From: Candidatus Saccharimonadota bacterium
Lineage (GTDB): Bacteria > Patescibacteriota > Saccharimonadia > CAILAD01 > BJGX01
Length of the DNA stretch: 59,019 nt
Assembly: GCA_014191035.1 (NCBI GenBank)
Contig: BJGX01000006.1
Coordinates: 1-59,019 of the forward strand
Reading direction: 5' to 3'
Part shown: positions 48,624 through 56,619 of the stretch, in pieces
Layout of the letters: the number at the start of each line of letters is the position of its first letter
Position numbering within the stretch: position 1 is the stretch's first letter
Position numbers and translations under genes: made by a program
The notes under the pieces: model-generated
Told to the model about the DNA's origin: nothing
Seen by the model: only the letters and a program-made list of their open reading frames with translations
Databases searched by the model: none

Positions 48624-48938
48624 GTGAAATACACCTATTTGACCATACTTATTTTTAGCATAGTCGGCATGACGCTTTTAGATTATAAATATAAGCTGTC
48701 ATTTTTCAAGTACCCAAGGGCTGCTTTCAAGAGTACCCTAATAGTAATGTCCTTGCTTTTATTTGCCGATATTGTAGGTATAAATTGGAAAATATTTTCT
48801 ACTAATACTCGATACGTGTCAGGACTATTTATTGGTAGCGAAAATCTCCCTATTGAAGAATTCTTCTTTCTATTTATGTTGTGCTATTTTACTCTGAACA
48901 TTTATCAGATTTTAAAAAGAAAGTATCTAGATGTTTAA
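48624..48938 (+). CDS. crtYc: Lycopene cyclase subunit, CrtYc/CrtYe type
   Basis: 104 aa with three hydrophobic helices. The family signature is in GLFIGSENLPIEEFFFLFMLCYFTL (P-x-E-E). Heterodimeric cyclases of Actinobacteria comprise two such proteins: CrtYc and CrtYd for C40, CrtYe and CrtYf for C50. Because a lycopene elongase is encoded next, the C50 cyclase role is likely. It starts at GTG with no Shine-Dalgarno sequence and overlaps crtYd by 8 nt. Confidence 0.85.
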   Translation: MKYTYLTILIFSIVGMTLLDYKYKLSFFKYPRAAFKSTLIVMSLLLFADIVGINWKIFSTNTRYVSGLFIGSENLPIEEFFFLFMLCYFTLNIYQILKRKYLDV

Positions 48939-49254
48939 GTATAGTTTTTTAATAATCATGCTTTTATTCATTGCTTTTTTTGTGGGCTATATTTATAAAC
49001 TAAAATTAAACCTTAATAAAGCCTGGCGCTACACCGCGCTCATAAGTTTTGTTGCTATGATTATTTTTAATACCTACCTTACTGCCCTTCCGATAGTGGT
49101 GTATAATGTTAACTCAATTCTGGGAATTAAAATATTAACATTTCCTATTGAAGATATAGGATATTTAATAATGGTATTGCTACTGCTCCCGCCATTGTTC
49201 GAAAAGTTATCAGATGAAAAAAGAGACCACCCACAAAAACCGACCAAACATTAA
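48931..49254 (+). CDS. crtYd: Lycopene cyclase subunit, CrtYd/CrtYf type
   Basis: 107 aa with three hydrophobic helices. The signature IFNTYLTALPIVVYN matches the CrtYd-type FDNYLTALPIVxYD, and FPIEDIGYLIMVLLLL carries the P-x-E-D motif. It would form the cyclase with CrtYc. It overlaps crtYc by 8 nt and the following fusion gene by 41 nt, so all three are translationally coupled. Confidence 0.85.
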   Translation: MFKYSFLIIMLLFIAFFVGYIYKLKLNLNKAWRYTALISFVAMIIFNTYLTALPIVVYNVNSILGIKILTFPIEDIGYLIMVLLLLPPLFEKLSDEKRDHPQKPTKH

Positions 49255-51229
49255 AGAGGTGCTTGCCACTTCAAGGCCATTTAGCTGGCTAAATACGGCT
49301 GTCCCCTTCTTTGTTGGTTTTGTAATCTCATTTGGAGGTATTAATCTAGCGTGCATTCTGGCAACAGCCTACTTTACATTCTTCTATAATTATTTGATGT
49401 ATGGTGTAAATGATATATTTGACTACGAATCAGATATAAAAAACCCTCGCAAAAACTCAATTGAGGGGGGGCTGGTCGACAAGAGCAAACACAAGTTCAT
49501 GTTCTATTTAATTGTGTTCTCAAATTTACCTTTTGTGTTATACCTTTTGTGGAGTGGTAATCTTCAAAGCAATATAACACTTATAGCAATTATATTTTTT
49601 GCTTTCAGCTATTCTGCCAAGCCATTTCGTTTTAAGGAAGTGCCAATCCTTGATTCCATAAACTCCAGCCTTCACTTCGTCTTGCCATTGGTCTTTGGTG
49701 TTTTCTATGCCGGAAGTACAGCCTTACCGTGGCCTGCAGTGGTAGCATTTTTCTTCTGGGGCGCCGCATCCCAAGCCTTAGGAGCTATTCCAGATATAAA
49801 ACCTGATAGAGCCGCAAATATAAACTCTATAGCAACAAAATTAGGAGCGAAGTTTACCAATAGTTATTCTTTATTGCTCTATACTTTATGCTGCATTATA
49901 GTGGCTGTTTTTTATTACCCATGGGGACTTTTAGCCGCTGTGATTCTTGCGGTATACCCATTAAATGTCTTGTTTTTTAGAAAATATAAGTCTGATGCCA
50001 AAAGCCCAGAGTATCAGAGAGCCTGGAAAAATTTTATTTGGCTGAATTTGATAGTTGGCTTTTGGCTAAGCCAGCTTTTGCTTTTTATATATGACCCTTT
50101 TGGATTAGGGCTAAAGCGAGTTGGTTTTTTTGCAGGATTTTTAGTAACTTTTGGCTTAGCACAATTGATGCTTATAGTTTATAATTACCAAAAATTTTCT
50201 AGACCCAAGTCAAAGAGATTGGGCGACTTGCCGCATATAGACATAATAATGCATTCAATAGGAAATAAAGATAATATAGCCTCAACCTTCTTGGCATTGA
50301 TTGGTCAAAACTATCCAAATTTTGACATATATTATGCAAATCTAGACCGCAACCCTTCTGCTCAAAAAATAGCTGAAAGCTATCAAGATCCAAGGCTACA
50401 CATTATTGACATTCCAAAGCCCGAAAAAGGATGGAGCCTACAAGCTTGGGCGAGCCAGAGACTATTGAAAAAAACTAAATCCAACCTAGTTGTTTTAATT
50501 GGTGCTGATACGTTACTTTTACCAAACACGTTATCTGTTATAGCCAGTATGTTTGATTCAAAAAAACTAGAATTTGCATCCCTTCTGCCAGCCGATCAAA
50601 ACAAATCCTTCTGGCAACAATTAATTATGAGCCAAGAACATTATTTTCTTTTTGGTCTATACCCATCGGCCTATATAACTAACAAAAAGCCACTTCTGGC
50701 CACAGCATTCAGTAGTCTTATTGCCTTTAGAAAGAGTTCAATTAAAAAAATTGGCGACTTTGAAATTGTCAAAAAAAGTCCACTTGAAGATTTGGATATA
50801 GCAAACAAAGCCAAGCAAAATGGCTTGGTATCTGAGTTTTATTCAGCTAGTGATTTAGCTGTTAGCCAAAACCGCTCTGAGCTTGGCCAATTAAGAGAAT
50901 ATAATGAACAAAGACTCTATCCTAGTCTACATTTTAATATGCCCGCCAGTATAACGATTGTTTCTTTGGGAATATTTATAACAATTTTTCCGGTTGTTTT
51001 GCTTTGTTCTTTACTGCTTTTAGGAATTTATGAAGGAACCCTGCTACTTGCTATTGGTTGTGGCATACTCTTATTAAACAGGTTCATAATTATGTCAAAA
51101 TCCAAGCAAAGTATTACTAGCACGCTGCTATACCCGATTGGTAGCCTTATATTAATTCTTGAAATATTTTCTTCGATGCTAAATTACGAAATGAAGAAGC
51201 CTCGCTGGGAAAAGCGCAGGGAGATATAA
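49214..51229 (+). CDS. crtEb: Fused lycopene elongase (UbiA/CrtEb) and membrane GT2 glycosyltransferase
   Basis: 671 aa. Residues about 1-300 are a UbiA-family prenyltransferase with eight or so helices, starting SRPFSWLNTAVPF as in CrtEb. The metal-binding motifs are NDIFDYESD (Asn66 to Asp74) and DIKPD (Asp194 to Asp198). It would add C5 units to lycopene to make C50 flavuxanthin-type carotenoid. From about 335 comes a GT2 domain: HIDIIMHSIGNKDN, VVLIGADTLLLPNTL and SPLEDLDIA, then three C-terminal helices. This resembles carotenoid glycosyltransferases (CrtX/CrtQ). The fused order suggests C50 carotenoid glycosylation. It overlaps crtYd by 41 nt. Confidence 0.86.
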   Translation: MKKETTHKNRPNIKEVLATSRPFSWLNTAVPFFVGFVISFGGINLACILATAYFTFFYNYLMYGVNDIFDYESDIKNPRKNSIEGGLVDKSKHKFMFYLIVFSNLPFVLYLLWSGNLQSNITLIAIIFFAFSYSAKPFRFKEVPILDSINSSLHFVLPLVFGVFYAGSTALPWPAVVAFFFWGAASQALGAIPDIKPDRAANINSIATKLGAKFTNSYSLLLYTLCCIIVAVFYYPWGLLAAVILAVYPLNVLFFRKYKSDAKSPEYQRAWKNFIWLNLIVGFWLSQLLLFIYDPFGLGLKRVGFFAGFLVTFGLAQLMLIVYNYQKFSRPKSKRLGDLPHIDIIMHSIGNKDNIASTFLALIGQNYPNFDIYYANLDRNPSAQKIAESYQDPRLHIIDIPKPEKGWSLQAWASQRLLKKTKSNLVVLIGADTLLLPNTLSVIASMFDSKKLEFASLLPADQNKSFWQQLIMSQEHYFLFGLYPSAYITNKKPLLATAFSSLIAFRKSSIKKIGDFEIVKKSPLEDLDIANKAKQNGLVSEFYSASDLAVSQNRSELGQLREYNEQRLYPSLHFNMPASITIVSLGIFITIFPVVLLCSLLLLGIYEGTLLLAIGCGILLLNRFIIMSKSKQSITSTLLYPIGSLILILEIFSSMLNYEMKKPRWEKRREI

Positions 51230-52090
51230 TCACTTTTTATTCTTTTTCTTGAGATGCTTATCTCTACCCCTAAAAACTGCCTTGCTTATAAAAACGCCGG
51301 CCAAGCTAGCAGCTGAAATGATTGCAAAAATAGTAAATGTATCCCTAGCGATGGTAAGCAAAAGCTTTGTTAGGAGTTGAAAATTATCTATGCCGCTGGA
51401 AGATGCTATATCCAAGCCGATACTGGTAGATGCAAAACTTGATCCTAGTGCAATTATAATCCCAAAAACAGATCCAATAAGAATTGGCACTAAGATACGG
51501 TTGATTTTTTTACTACCCGAGCGAAGGTTTAACAAAAACAATAAAGCTATTGTTGATCCAAGTACCAGCCAGAGATAAGGAATAAGTTGTTCTAGTGATC
51601 TATACAATTCCTTTACTCTTAAAAGCTGAGGGAGAATATTACTTTCATCTTTCGAATCATCAAGCAGAATAAAACTATCTGGTAACAGTCTAGTGATTTC
51701 AAATCTTACTTGATTGTCGGTGGTCTTTAGGCTCACCTTATTTTTTATGGGAAGTAAATCTAAATCAACATTCAAGCTGTCTTGTTTATTATTAAGCCAC
51801 TCCAAGAGTACAATTTGAGCTGGCTGAATAACCGATTTAGCCACGTCGGAATTGACCGTAGTTGAAATACTATTCTTGATGGCTTCATTAAGTAGCGAAT
51901 TCGAAGAGCTTACCTGTTTGTTTAACTCTTCAGCCATTAACTTAGAGGAGGCTTCATAAAAACCTGATTCATCCAATACTTTAGTTAGTTTCTGGTTTGA
52001 AGAAAATACTCCTACTATACTTATAGAGTAGACCAGGCATAAAAAGACTATCAACAGAATGGCCTGTAATATTTTATTAATAAACTTCAT
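51230..52090 (-). CDS. Membrane protein of unknown function with large exterior loop
   Basis: About 286 aa. One N-terminal membrane helix (about 5-28) is followed by an external segment of about 130 residues, then helices at about 171-190, 200-220 and 240-265, and a basic tail. No recognisable motif. The ATG at 52090 is chosen over GTG 52093. Its stop lies directly against the stop of the UbiA/GT fusion on the other strand. It is not obviously part of the carotenoid pathway. Confidence 0.55.
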   Translation of the reverse strand: MKFINKILQAILLIVFLCLVYSISIVGVFSSNQKLTKVLDESGFYEASSKLMAEELNKQVSSSNSLLNEAIKNSISTTVNSDVAKSVIQPAQIVLLEWLNNKQDSLNVDLDLLPIKNKVSLKTTDNQVRFEITRLLPDSFILLDDSKDESNILPQLLRVKELYRSLEQLIPYLWLVLGSTIALLFLLNLRSGSKKINRILVPILIGSVFGIIIALGSSFASTSIGLDIASSSGIDNFQLLTKLLLTIARDTFTIFAIISAASLAGVFISKAVFRGRDKHLKKKNKK

Positions 52091-52128
52091 CACTTATATG
52101 TTACCAAAAAATAAGTATAATTACTCAA

Positions 52129-52671
52129 TCAGCTTATGGCTTTCATTATTTCATCTATCTGCGAGTAAAAATCTTTGTAAGATCCGTTATTTTGTACTTT
52201 GTAGCTAGCGCTGTTTTCGACTTCATTGATATCAAAACCTACTCCCGAATTCTCTCTTTTCTCGAGCTTTTCGAATTTTGTTTTATCAATGTTATCACCT
52301 TCCCGATTTCTTTCTAAATTTCGTAAATAGCGGCTATCAAAATCCGCATAAACATCAATAATTATTCCATGATTTTGAATAACTAACTGAGATTCGTCCG
52401 GATGTCTAAGCGCTGATAAAACAACTTTCTGATCTTTATAATTCTCGAGTGCCATCTGTACTAATACATCATTACCCTTTTTAGCTCTTAATTCTTCAAC
52501 TACTTTAGACATATTCTCGCGTGTTAAATTACCCAAGCTGTTTGTATTAATATAACTTCTTAATATGTCAGCAGTTGATACGTGTAAATAGCCATATTTT
52601 TTAGATATATAATTCGCTGCAGTATCTTTACCACTTCCAGCCTGGCCAACTATTGCGAGCAATTTATTCAT
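52129..52671 (-). CDS. P-loop nucleotide/CoA kinase-like protein
   Basis: 180 aa. Walker A is AIVGQAGSGKDTAANYI, and the following HVSTADILRSYI resembles the substrate-binding region of adenylate or dephospho-CoA kinases. The Arg/Asp-rich ADFDSRYLRNLERNREGDNID is a lid-like segment. The family (AAA_17/AAA_18, T4 gp1-like dNMP kinase) is broad. Substrate not deducible. TACAAT lies 7 nt before the ATG (leaderless). Confidence 0.7.
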   Translation of the reverse strand: MNKLLAIVGQAGSGKDTAANYISKKYGYLHVSTADILRSYINTNSLGNLTRENMSKVVEELRAKKGNDVLVQMALENYKDQKVVLSALRHPDESQLVIQNHGIIIDVYADFDSRYLRNLERNREGDNIDKTKFEKLEKRENSGVGFDINEVENSASYKVQNNGSYKDFYSQIDEIMKAIS

Positions 52672-52678
52672 AATACTA

Positions 52679-52684
52679 ATTGTA
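52679..52684 (-). promoter_or_regulatory. -10 of the P-loop kinase gene, predicted leaderless
   Basis: TACAAT on the minus strand, then TAGTATT, then the ATG at 52671. No clear -35 or Shine-Dalgarno sequence. Confidence 0.45.
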
Positions 52685-52706
52685 GTATGAATTTAATGAA
52701 ATTTAT

Positions 52707-53405
52707 CTATTTTAATGAGCTTATTAGCTTATTTTTTGCTGTTTCTAGCGACAACTTAAACTCGGCCATAGCTGAATCTATAACCTGCTTTCTTTTTATC
52801 AATAGTTGATCGATCTCAGTTTTGTTATTTTCTAAGCTACTCTTATTAACTTTAAATTCTCCTTTTAAGCTTGTCATACTTTGCTTGAATGTCTGCGCAA
52901 TAATTTTTGGATCTTTACCTTCCGCACAAGAATCGGCAGCTAATTGGCTAGCTGCTTGAACTGCCGAAATGAGTTTTGTTTCCTCTGAATTGATAATCTC
53001 ATAATGACTGTTAATTACGGAGTTTGCCTTTTCAATAAAGTCTTGCCTCGCTACGTCTGTTTTTTCTCTTCTAACTCTTAGAGCATATTCAATGGTGGAT
53101 TTGTAATCATCTATTGCCTGTTTTTGCACTTCACTAGGATATTTTTCATAAAGCTTCTTATATGTTTCACTTCGTTTCAGATCGGCCTGGCTTCGGATTG
53201 AAGAAATTTTATCCTCTTTAATTTTCCTAGGTTCAATCCTTGAGTGCTTTTTGTTTTGCATTCGGCCCAACATTTGCTGAGAGCCTGGGCCCAATTTAGC
53301 ACAAAAGTTATTTTTCTCTTCAGCCCTAGCAGGGGCCGCCAATAAAAAAGATCCCGCGATTAGGCTGAATAAGAGTATGGCTGCTTTTTTATTATATGTT
53401 TTCAT
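52707..53405 (-). CDS. Secreted coiled-coil protein of unknown function
   Basis: About 232 aa from the ATG at 53405, which has GAGG 6 nt upstream. A signal peptide is clear: basic start KTYNKKAA, hydrophobic ILLFSLIAGSFLLA and cleavage after APARA. The mature part is highly helical and charged with only two cysteines, FCAKLGPG and SCAEGKDP. It overlaps the anti-sigma-like gene by 14 nt. Possibly the periplasmic partner or target of the ECF system; unknown. Confidence 0.6.
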   Translation of the reverse strand: MKTYNKKAAILLFSLIAGSFLLAAPARAEEKNNFCAKLGPGSQQMLGRMQNKKHSRIEPRKIKEDKISSIRSQADLKRSETYKKLYEKYPSEVQKQAIDDYKSTIEYALRVRREKTDVARQDFIEKANSVINSHYEIINSEETKLISAVQAASQLAADSCAEGKDPKIIAQTFKQSMTSLKGEFKVNKSSLENNKTEIDQLLIKRKQVIDSAMAEFKLSLETAKNKLISSLK

Positions 53406-53910
53406 CGATTGCCTCATTAACATTTGAATCCGTAATCATTTCGGACTTTACCGATGATAGATTTGCGGCCTCGGTATCCAATTGCGAATTTTCTGTTTCT
53501 ACATCAGCTAAACTTATGTTATTTATACTCGTAACACTGCCGTCGGAAGTAATCGTGGAGAGTTTGTTATCGTCTCTGTCCATACCGGAGTTATTGAAAA
53601 AGCCAAAGCCGCCTACCATCAGCGCAATAAGTAGCGCAGAAGAAGCGATTGCACCAAAGCCAAATCTTGAAAATATAAATGATTTTTGAGTTTCTTTATC
53701 TTCTGCAACATCAAGCTCTTTAATAATATTTTTGAAAGAATTTTTACCAAACGATTCTGAAACTTTAATAGAATCTATTTTCTTATTTAGTTTAGCAACT
53801 TTATGTAATTTAGAAATATCAGCACTACTAAGCTGTTTTGTGTCACTCTTTGAAACAAACTTAATATTGTTTTGTATATAGTATTCAATTAATTGATCGA
53901 TTTTATTCAT
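53392..53910 (-). CDS. Anti-sigma-like single-pass membrane protein
   Basis: About 172 aa from the ATG at 53910, which overlaps the sigma gene stop. A longer start would overlap the sigma gene by 74 nt. The N-terminal half is cytoplasmic and charged, one transmembrane helix lies at about residues 83-106 (FGAIASSALLIALMVGGFGFF), and the tail is acidic and external. No zinc-binding ZAS motif (HxxxCxxC) is seen. Position after an ECF sigma gene suggests an anti-sigma factor. The sequence itself is not diagnostic. Confidence 0.5.
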   Translation of the reverse strand: MNKIDQLIEYYIQNNIKFVSKSDTKQLSSADISKLHKVAKLNKKIDSIKVSESFGKNSFKNIIKELDVAEDKETQKSFIFSRFGFGAIASSALLIALMVGGFGFFNNSGMDRDDNKLSTITSDGSVTSINNISLADVETENSQLDTEAANLSSVKSEMITDSNVNEAIDENI

Positions 53911-54472
53911 AAATTTTCTCATTAAGTTCTTTTTGCAATTTTTGTATGCCTCTTGAATATAATTTTCTTGTTGCAACTTCTGATTTATTAATTATTTTTG
54001 CAATCTCCGGATTTGTTAAGCCCTGAATCAACCTTAGAGCTATTACCTCTTGATAATTGTCTGGTAGGCGCTGGATGGCCATTACAATTTCCTTAGTTGA
54101 CTCATTGCTTTGAGCAATCTCATCTGGCCTTCTATTAGAATCTACTAGTAGCGGTAAGATATCTTCGGAGTTTTCTACTTTCCTATTTTTATTTGCCCTC
54201 CAGTAATCTGCGACTACACTTCGCGCTACAGTAAATACGTATGCCATCGGAGAATATCCCTGATCTTTCCAGTTCTGAAGGTTGTTATAAAATCTAATAA
54301 ACACCTGCTGAGATAAGTCCTCGGCATCATCCTGGGAAGGCACCCTGAAAGATATAAACCTCAATATTGGTTCATAGCATTCATTATAGAGTTTCTCAAA
54401 AGCTGCTTCATCTCCAGCTTGGGCTTTTAGAACTAAATCTAATAACTCTTTTTGCTGACTATGTTCGCTCAT
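53903..54472 (-). CDS. ECF-type RNA polymerase sigma factor
   Basis: A 189-aa group 4 sigma factor. Region 2: LYNECYEPILRFISFRV, DAEDLSQQVFIRFYNNL and AYVFTVARSVVADYWR. Region 4: RLPDNYQEVIALRLIQGLTNPEIAKIINKSEVATRKLYSRGIQKL. The membrane protein encoded after it is the likely regulator. The promoter region is at 54511-54518. Confidence 0.92.
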   Translation of the reverse strand: MSEHSQQKELLDLVLKAQAGDEAAFEKLYNECYEPILRFISFRVPSQDDAEDLSQQVFIRFYNNLQNWKDQGYSPMAYVFTVARSVVADYWRANKNRKVENSEDILPLLVDSNRRPDEIAQSNESTKEIVMAIQRLPDNYQEVIALRLIQGLTNPEIAKIINKSEVATRKLYSRGIQKLQKELNEKIYE

Positions 54473-54510
54473 AAAAACGTTTTTTTAATGATATCTGTGA
54501 CACGGGCAAA

Positions 54511-54518
54511 ATTATACA
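54511..54518 (-). promoter_or_regulatory. Extended -10 element of the ECF sigma gene
   Basis: Minus strand TGTATAAT (plus ATTATACA, 54511-54518) upstream of the sigma ATG at 54472, overlapping the end of the ABC permease gene. It is of the housekeeping type; no second ECF-type signature was found. No -35 is obvious. Confidence 0.5.
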
Positions 54519-55721
54519 CTAATTACCCCAAATTGCATCTATTATAGATATTCTTATGGTTCTCCAAGCCGGTATAAGTGCTGCTACAATAGCAACGGCA
54601 ACCAAAATGACTGCATAGATAATCATGTTGTTATAGTTAAGCTGTAAAAATACTTTACCGTAAGGAATTTTAAATGGGTAGGCCCGCTCAATTGGTACCA
54701 CAGCATAAATAAACACCAATGCTCCAATTGAAGAGCCTATGATTGTGTAAAACAAAGCACGTAGCTCATAAGACAAAATTATTGTTGGCGCATTAATACC
54801 TATAGCTCTTTCTATTCCAATCTGTCTTCTTTTATTAATTAAATCTACGTAAGTTACGATGAATATCGTTATGGCTGCAACCAAAATAGCGGCAAAGCCT
54901 AATATCCTATTAACCACCTTTAATGTGTCGGTGAAGCCCTTAACAAACCCCGCCCTTTCTTCCCAAGTCCTGAATTGCAGATCGCTCCTTAGTTTTTTTA
55001 TTTGATCTATGACATAGCTTTCGGGAACTCCTTTTTCTAGTTTAATATTTATCGATTCAACTTTACCACCCGGCTGTACTAGCCCATATTCATTATCAGT
55101 AATAAAAGTCTTGAGGTCTGATTCAAAAAATTCATTTAGAAAAATTCCCTTAACTGTATATTCTTTTTTAAAACCACCTGGGTAATTTACGGTTACCTTA
55201 TCCCCAGCATGAACATTTTTTAAACTATCTGAATATAGCTCTAACCTGCTGATATCTGCTCCAGCTATTTGTGCGCCTAAAACAATTTTGTCCTTATCAT
55301 CTTTTGTTAAAAATTCACCTTCTATCATATTTTTAGGAGTCACAAAGACATCTCCATATGTACTAGGGTTAATTCCACTTATTTCTGCAAGTGATTTTTC
55401 TTGTCCTTTACTTAACTCCGCCGGAACACTTCTGGTTTCAGTTGCACCAGCAACGCCATTGATTTTTCTTATATCATCAAGCAACACTACAGGACTTTCT
55501 ATTCCGTCAGAATTTTTAGGTAAAACAACCACATTTCCTGTTTGACTTGATATCAATTTTTCATTAACTGTGCTTATGAATCCATTTAGCAAGGAGGAAG
55601 TAAAATTAATATTTACATAGACTATAACTATCATAAATATAGCCATAAAATTCAATCCCCAATTCGACCTGGCAACAAGTTTTCTAGCTAAAAAATTAGC
55701 AACTGAAATGCTTTTGCGCAT
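54519..55721 (-). CDS. MacB/FtsX-type ABC transporter permease
   Basis: A 400-aa permease with one N-terminal helix (about 20-40), a large external MacB-PCD-like domain and three C-terminal helices (AAILVAAITIFIVTYVDL, IIGSSIGALVFIYAVVP and IYAVILVAVAIVAALIPAW). QIGIERAIG is the conserved cytoplasmic motif. It exports or extracts lipoproteins, antibiotics or signals; substrate unknown. Start overlaps the ATPase stop (TAATG). It lies directly upstream of the ECF sigma gene. Confidence 0.85.
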   Translation of the reverse strand: MRKSISVANFLARKLVARSNWGLNFMAIFMIVIVYVNINFTSSLLNGFISTVNEKLISSQTGNVVVLPKNSDGIESPVVLLDDIRKINGVAGATETRSVPAELSKGQEKSLAEISGINPSTYGDVFVTPKNMIEGEFLTKDDKDKIVLGAQIAGADISRLELYSDSLKNVHAGDKVTVNYPGGFKKEYTVKGIFLNEFFESDLKTFITDNEYGLVQPGGKVESINIKLEKGVPESYVIDQIKKLRSDLQFRTWEERAGFVKGFTDTLKVVNRILGFAAILVAAITIFIVTYVDLINKRRQIGIERAIGINAPTIILSYELRALFYTIIGSSIGALVFIYAVVPIERAYPFKIPYGKVFLQLNYNNMIIYAVILVAVAIVAALIPAWRTIRISIIDAIWGN

Positions 55722-56398
55722 TATATAGGCTTCCTTTTAACTATTCTACCGTCGAGTAACCTAACAACTCTACTTGCGTATTTCTTGTCCGACTCATCGT
55801 GGCTGACAAACACAATCGTAGTTTTATAATTCTTATTAAGCCAATACAGTGTTTCCATTACGTTCTTACCGGCTTTAGAATCTAAATTAGCGGTTGGCTC
55901 ATCGGCAAAAATTATTTCAGGCTTATTAACCATCGCTCTAGCAATTGCAACTCTTTGCTGCTGGCCCCCAGAAAGTTGGCGGGGCAAATGCTTCATTCTA
56001 TTTAATAGGCCAACTGCGTCCAAAAGAGTAATTGCCCTGTCTTTATATTCTTTTGGCCAGCGCCCCAACATTTTGGCAGGCAAATATACGTTTTCTAAAG
56101 CAGTCAGTTCCGAAAGTAAGGCATATTCTTGAAAAACATAGCCCATTGTCTCTAATCTAATCCTAGACCTGACCTTCTCCTTAAGCTTTCCGACATCCTT
56201 TCCTGATAAATAAATCTTTCCTTTTGTTGGACTATCAATTAATCCCAATATTCTAAGGAGGGTACTTTTACCCGAACCACTCCGCCCCATAATGCAAAGC
56301 ATTTCGCCCTCTTTGATAGTAAGAGTTACATTATTTAAGGCCGGAACTTCCACATCTCCTAGCTTATAAATTTTAGAGGCATTTTTAATTTTGAGCAT
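55721..56398 (-). CDS. LolD/MacB-type ABC transporter ATPase
   Basis: A 225-aa ABC ATPase. Walker A is [17 protein letters not shown], the Q-loop [19 protein letters not shown], the signature [15 protein letters not shown] and Walker [14 protein letters not shown], then the switch His in FVSHDES. It energises the adjacent MacB-type permease. TATAAT (56407-56412, minus strand) lies 8 nt before the ATG. Confidence 0.93.
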   Translation of the reverse strand: MLKIKNASKIYKLGDVEVPALNNVTLTIKEGEMLCIMGRSGSGKSTLLRILGLIDSPTKGKIYLSGKDVGKLKEKVRSRIRLETMGYVFQEYALLSELTALENVYLPAKMLGRWPKEYKDRAITLLDAVGLLNRMKHLPRQLSGGQQQRVAIARAMVNKPEIIFADEPTANLDSKAGKNVMETLYWLNKNYKTTIVFVSHDESDKKYASRVVRLLDGRIVKRKPI

Positions 56399-56406
56399 AC
56401 TTAATT

Positions 56407-56412
56407 ATTATA
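56407..56412 (-). promoter_or_regulatory. -10 of the ABC ATPase/permease operon
   Basis: Minus strand TATAAT, then eight bases, then the ATG; predicted nearly leaderless. Confidence 0.45.
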
Positions 56413-56459
56413 GCTTATGCTTATAAAGCCTACTAGGTGATATTTATATCATTTTTTGG

Positions 56460-56465
56460 TAAAAT
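56460..56465 (+). promoter_or_regulatory. -10 of tRNA-Trp
   Basis: TAAAAT at 56460-56465, about 12 nt before the mature tRNA. TGATATTTATATCA at 56438-56451 is a short palindrome upstream that covers the expected -35 region. Confidence 0.4.
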
Positions 56466-56476
56466 AGCGTCTACAA

Positions 56477-56553
56477 AGGGGTGTAGCTCAGATGGCTAGA
56501 GCGTCGGTCTCCAAAACCGAAGGCCGCGGGTTCGATTCCTGCCACCCCTGCCA
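56477..56553 (+). tRNA. tRNA-Trp (anticodon CCA)
   Basis: Acceptor stem AGGGGTG with CACCCCT, D arm GCTC...GAGC, anticodon stem TCGGT/ACCGA around loop CTCCAAA (anticodon CCA), T arm GCGGG TTCGATT CCTGC, discriminator G and encoded CCA. Confidence 0.95.
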
Positions 56554-56564
56554 TAAATTATTTT

Positions 56565-56587
56565 AAGCTCTTAGATGAGCTTTTTTG
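56565..56587 (+). terminator. Terminator after tRNA-Trp
   Basis: AAGCTC (56565-56570) pairs with GAGCTT (56577-56582), then a T run. The U tract overlaps the presumed -35 region of the histidine kinase gene. Confidence 0.75.
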
Positions 56588-56606
56588 TTTTATAAAGCTA
56601 AATAGC

Positions 56607-56612
56607 TATAAT
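56607..56612 (+). promoter_or_regulatory. -10 of the histidine kinase gene, predicted leaderless
   Basis: TATAAT, seven bases, then the ATG at 56620. No Shine-Dalgarno sequence. Confidence 0.55.
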
Positions 56613-56619
56613 AGTTGTT

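Noticed and set aside
48624-49254. crtYc and crtYd as one gene broken by a frameshift
   Set aside because: Both have their own start, an 8-nt overlap and the normal size of separate subunits known from Actinobacteria.
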